Below, piece after piece: positions 23,946 through 24,864 of a DNA stretch of 24,864 nt. The stretch's first letter is position 1. Every line of letters begins with the position of its first letter. Location of the stretch: the NCBI GenBank assembly GCA_028823435.1, contig JAPKBK010000003.1, forward strand, positions 1 through 24,864, given 5' to 3'. The DNA is from Flavobacteriales bacterium (GTDB taxonomy: Bacteria > Bacteroidota > Bacteroidia > Flavobacteriales_D > Sanyastnellaceae). The notes beneath the pieces are model-generated. The model searched no databases and was not told the DNA's origin. It saw only the letters and a list, made by a program, of their open reading frames with translations. The position numbers and the translations under genes were made by a program.

Positions 23946-24864
23946 TAGATCAACCCTCTTCCAGTCTTTTTGATGTCTCCTGATTCTTGAAGTGAAGTAA
24001 ACAGTTGGTCGAGTATGCCATTGATAAAGCCATGACTCTTTTCCGTGCTGTAGTACTTAGATAATTCAATGTATTCGTTCAGTGTGACCTTCAATGGAAT
24101 TGACTCAAAGGTTTTTGCCTCTGCGAGGGCCATCTTCATCAAGATTCTGTCTATTAGAGCAATTCGCTCAAGTTCCCAGTTTTGTGCTCCCTCCTTAATG
24201 AGCGCTTCATTAAGCACACCCTGAGCAAGTGTCTGAGTAAAAAGTCCGACCATGAATGCCTTGTCGTCATCATCATTCCTCCAAACAGGCATGATATCGA
24301 CCTCTTCATCCTCCTCCTTAATGTTTTTTATTGTTTTAATCACCATAGAGCTTGCCAGGTCTAAGTCGTCAACCCAGAAAATACTCTCTTCTTCAAGCAT
24401 CTCTTGAAATGCTGTCTCGTTGATTAAGTGTTTGCGGAACATGCGTAAAAGCGCTTCTCTGTCGTGACGAAAGCTTCTCTCATCAGAACTCATATATGTT
24501 GTATACTCTTCATCCTCGATGAGAGAACGATGTAAATTACGAAGTAATTCACGGTGCTTACCCCATCCTACACCTGTTTCTGAAAGTCGGTTCTGAAGCT
24601 GCTTGCTGTTTGCGAGTACGCGTAGCGTCGCATTTCGAACAAATTTTGTGTTGGGGTGAAGATCTTCCTCAGTCGGGAGCTGTTTTTTTCTGCCAGCTTC
24701 AATTTTGTCGATTGCGAGACCTTGCATTTCTGCAATCATAGAAATGAGTAACAGGTATAACTGATACATCTTATCTATACTGTGGTCAAGTGCCTTTTTT
24801 GCTTTTGTGGTGTCAAGGTCTTCGTCCTGATAAAAACCGTAAAGGATTTGAAGGATCTTAATTC
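23945..24864 (-). CDS. nusB: Transcription antitermination factor NusB, 5' end outside the window
   Basis: NusB binds boxA RNA with NusE (S10) in rRNA antitermination. The frame stays open to the window edge. Upstream of the internal ATG at 24769 it still encodes a good NusB start (I-K-I-L-Q-I-L-Y-G-F-Y-Q-D-E-D-L then A-L-D-H-S-I-D-K), so that ATG is not the true start. At least 305 residues are present, against about 140 in E. coli. Bacteroidota NusB proteins carry a large N-terminal helical insertion, and here the canonical NusB core is the last third (F-M-V-G-L-F-T-Q-T-L ... R-I-A-L-I-D-R-I-L-M-K-M-A-L-A-E ... N-E-Y-I-E-L-S-K-Y-Y-S ... F-I-N-G-I-L-D). First visible gene of the operon. Confidence 0.93.
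   Translation of the reverse strand, partial: IKILQILYGFYQDEDLDTTKAKKALDHSIDKMYQLYLLLISMIAEMQGLAIDKIEAGRKKQLPTEEDLHPNTKFVRNATLRVLANSKQLQNRLSETGVGWGKHRELLRNLHRSLIEDEEYTTYMSSDERSFRHDREALLRMFRKHLINETAFQEMLEEESIFWVDDLDLASSMVIKTIKNIKEEDEEVDIMPVWRNDDDDKAFMVGLFTQTLAQGVLNEALIKEGAQNWELERIALIDRILMKMALAEAKTFESIPLKVTLNEYIELSKYYSTEKSHGFINGILDQLFTSLQESGDIKKTGRGLI

Noticed and set aside
24700..24769. ATG at 24769 as the nusB start
   Set aside because: The frame continues upstream to the window edge and encodes the expected NusB N-terminus, so the true start is outside.

Overview
The window is gene-dense chromosomal DNA, probably from a marine Bacteroidota and most likely a flavobacterium-like lineage. Four things point there: a secreted protein with a C-terminal type IX secretion sorting domain (17041-18084), a NusB with the long N-terminal extension of this phylum, promoter-like sites of the Bacteroidota TTG...TAnnTTTG type, and a UvrA whose first zinc module starts C-P-T-T-G. 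Most starts lack an obvious Shine-Dalgarno, which also fits. There are no tRNA or rRNA genes, insertion sequences, phage genes or CRISPR arrays that I can see. No gene-free stretch exceeds about 135 bases. Species cannot be told from the sequence.

Layout. Positions 1-1463 (minus) hold a DEAH-box helicase cut by the window edge. Uracil-DNA glycosylase (ung) and hisS follow on the plus strand. A minus-strand pair comes next: meaB, then a membrane-anchored protein that looks like a worn-down LytS-type histidine kinase. Positions 5664-7018 carry three small cell-envelope genes: a carboxypeptidase-regulatory-like secreted protein, a three-helix membrane protein, and a 50-residue lipoprotein.

From 10958 down to 7034 (minus) is a tightly coupled three-gene unit: a LysM protein with a possible degenerate lytic-transglycosylase-like region, an SGNH/GDSL esterase-fold protein, and an MBOAT membrane O-acyltransferase. 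Start and stop codons overlap at both junctions. Together they look like a machine for O-acylating an envelope glycan, and the LysM partner makes peptidoglycan a candidate substrate. Divergent from it is an orphan protein with a degenerate receiver-like half and an HPt-like half (10990-11541). It runs tail to tail into a large secreted zinc metalloprotease (11538-14114), followed by a TerB plus J-domain protein and htpG.

The right part (17041 to the end) is one minus-strand run: nusB (5' end outside the window), a DUF1573 lipoprotein, yajC, an NhaC-type Na+/H+ antiporter, uvrA, a LOG-family protein and the type IX secreted protein. Gaps are very short or negative, and the run ends in a strong hairpin at 16972-17010. 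It mixes housekeeping functions (antitermination, secretion, sodium homeostasis, excision repair).

No defence island or clearly new multi-gene system stands out. The best leads are the LysM/SGNH/MBOAT unit, the two decayed two-component-like proteins, and the tiny lipoprotein.
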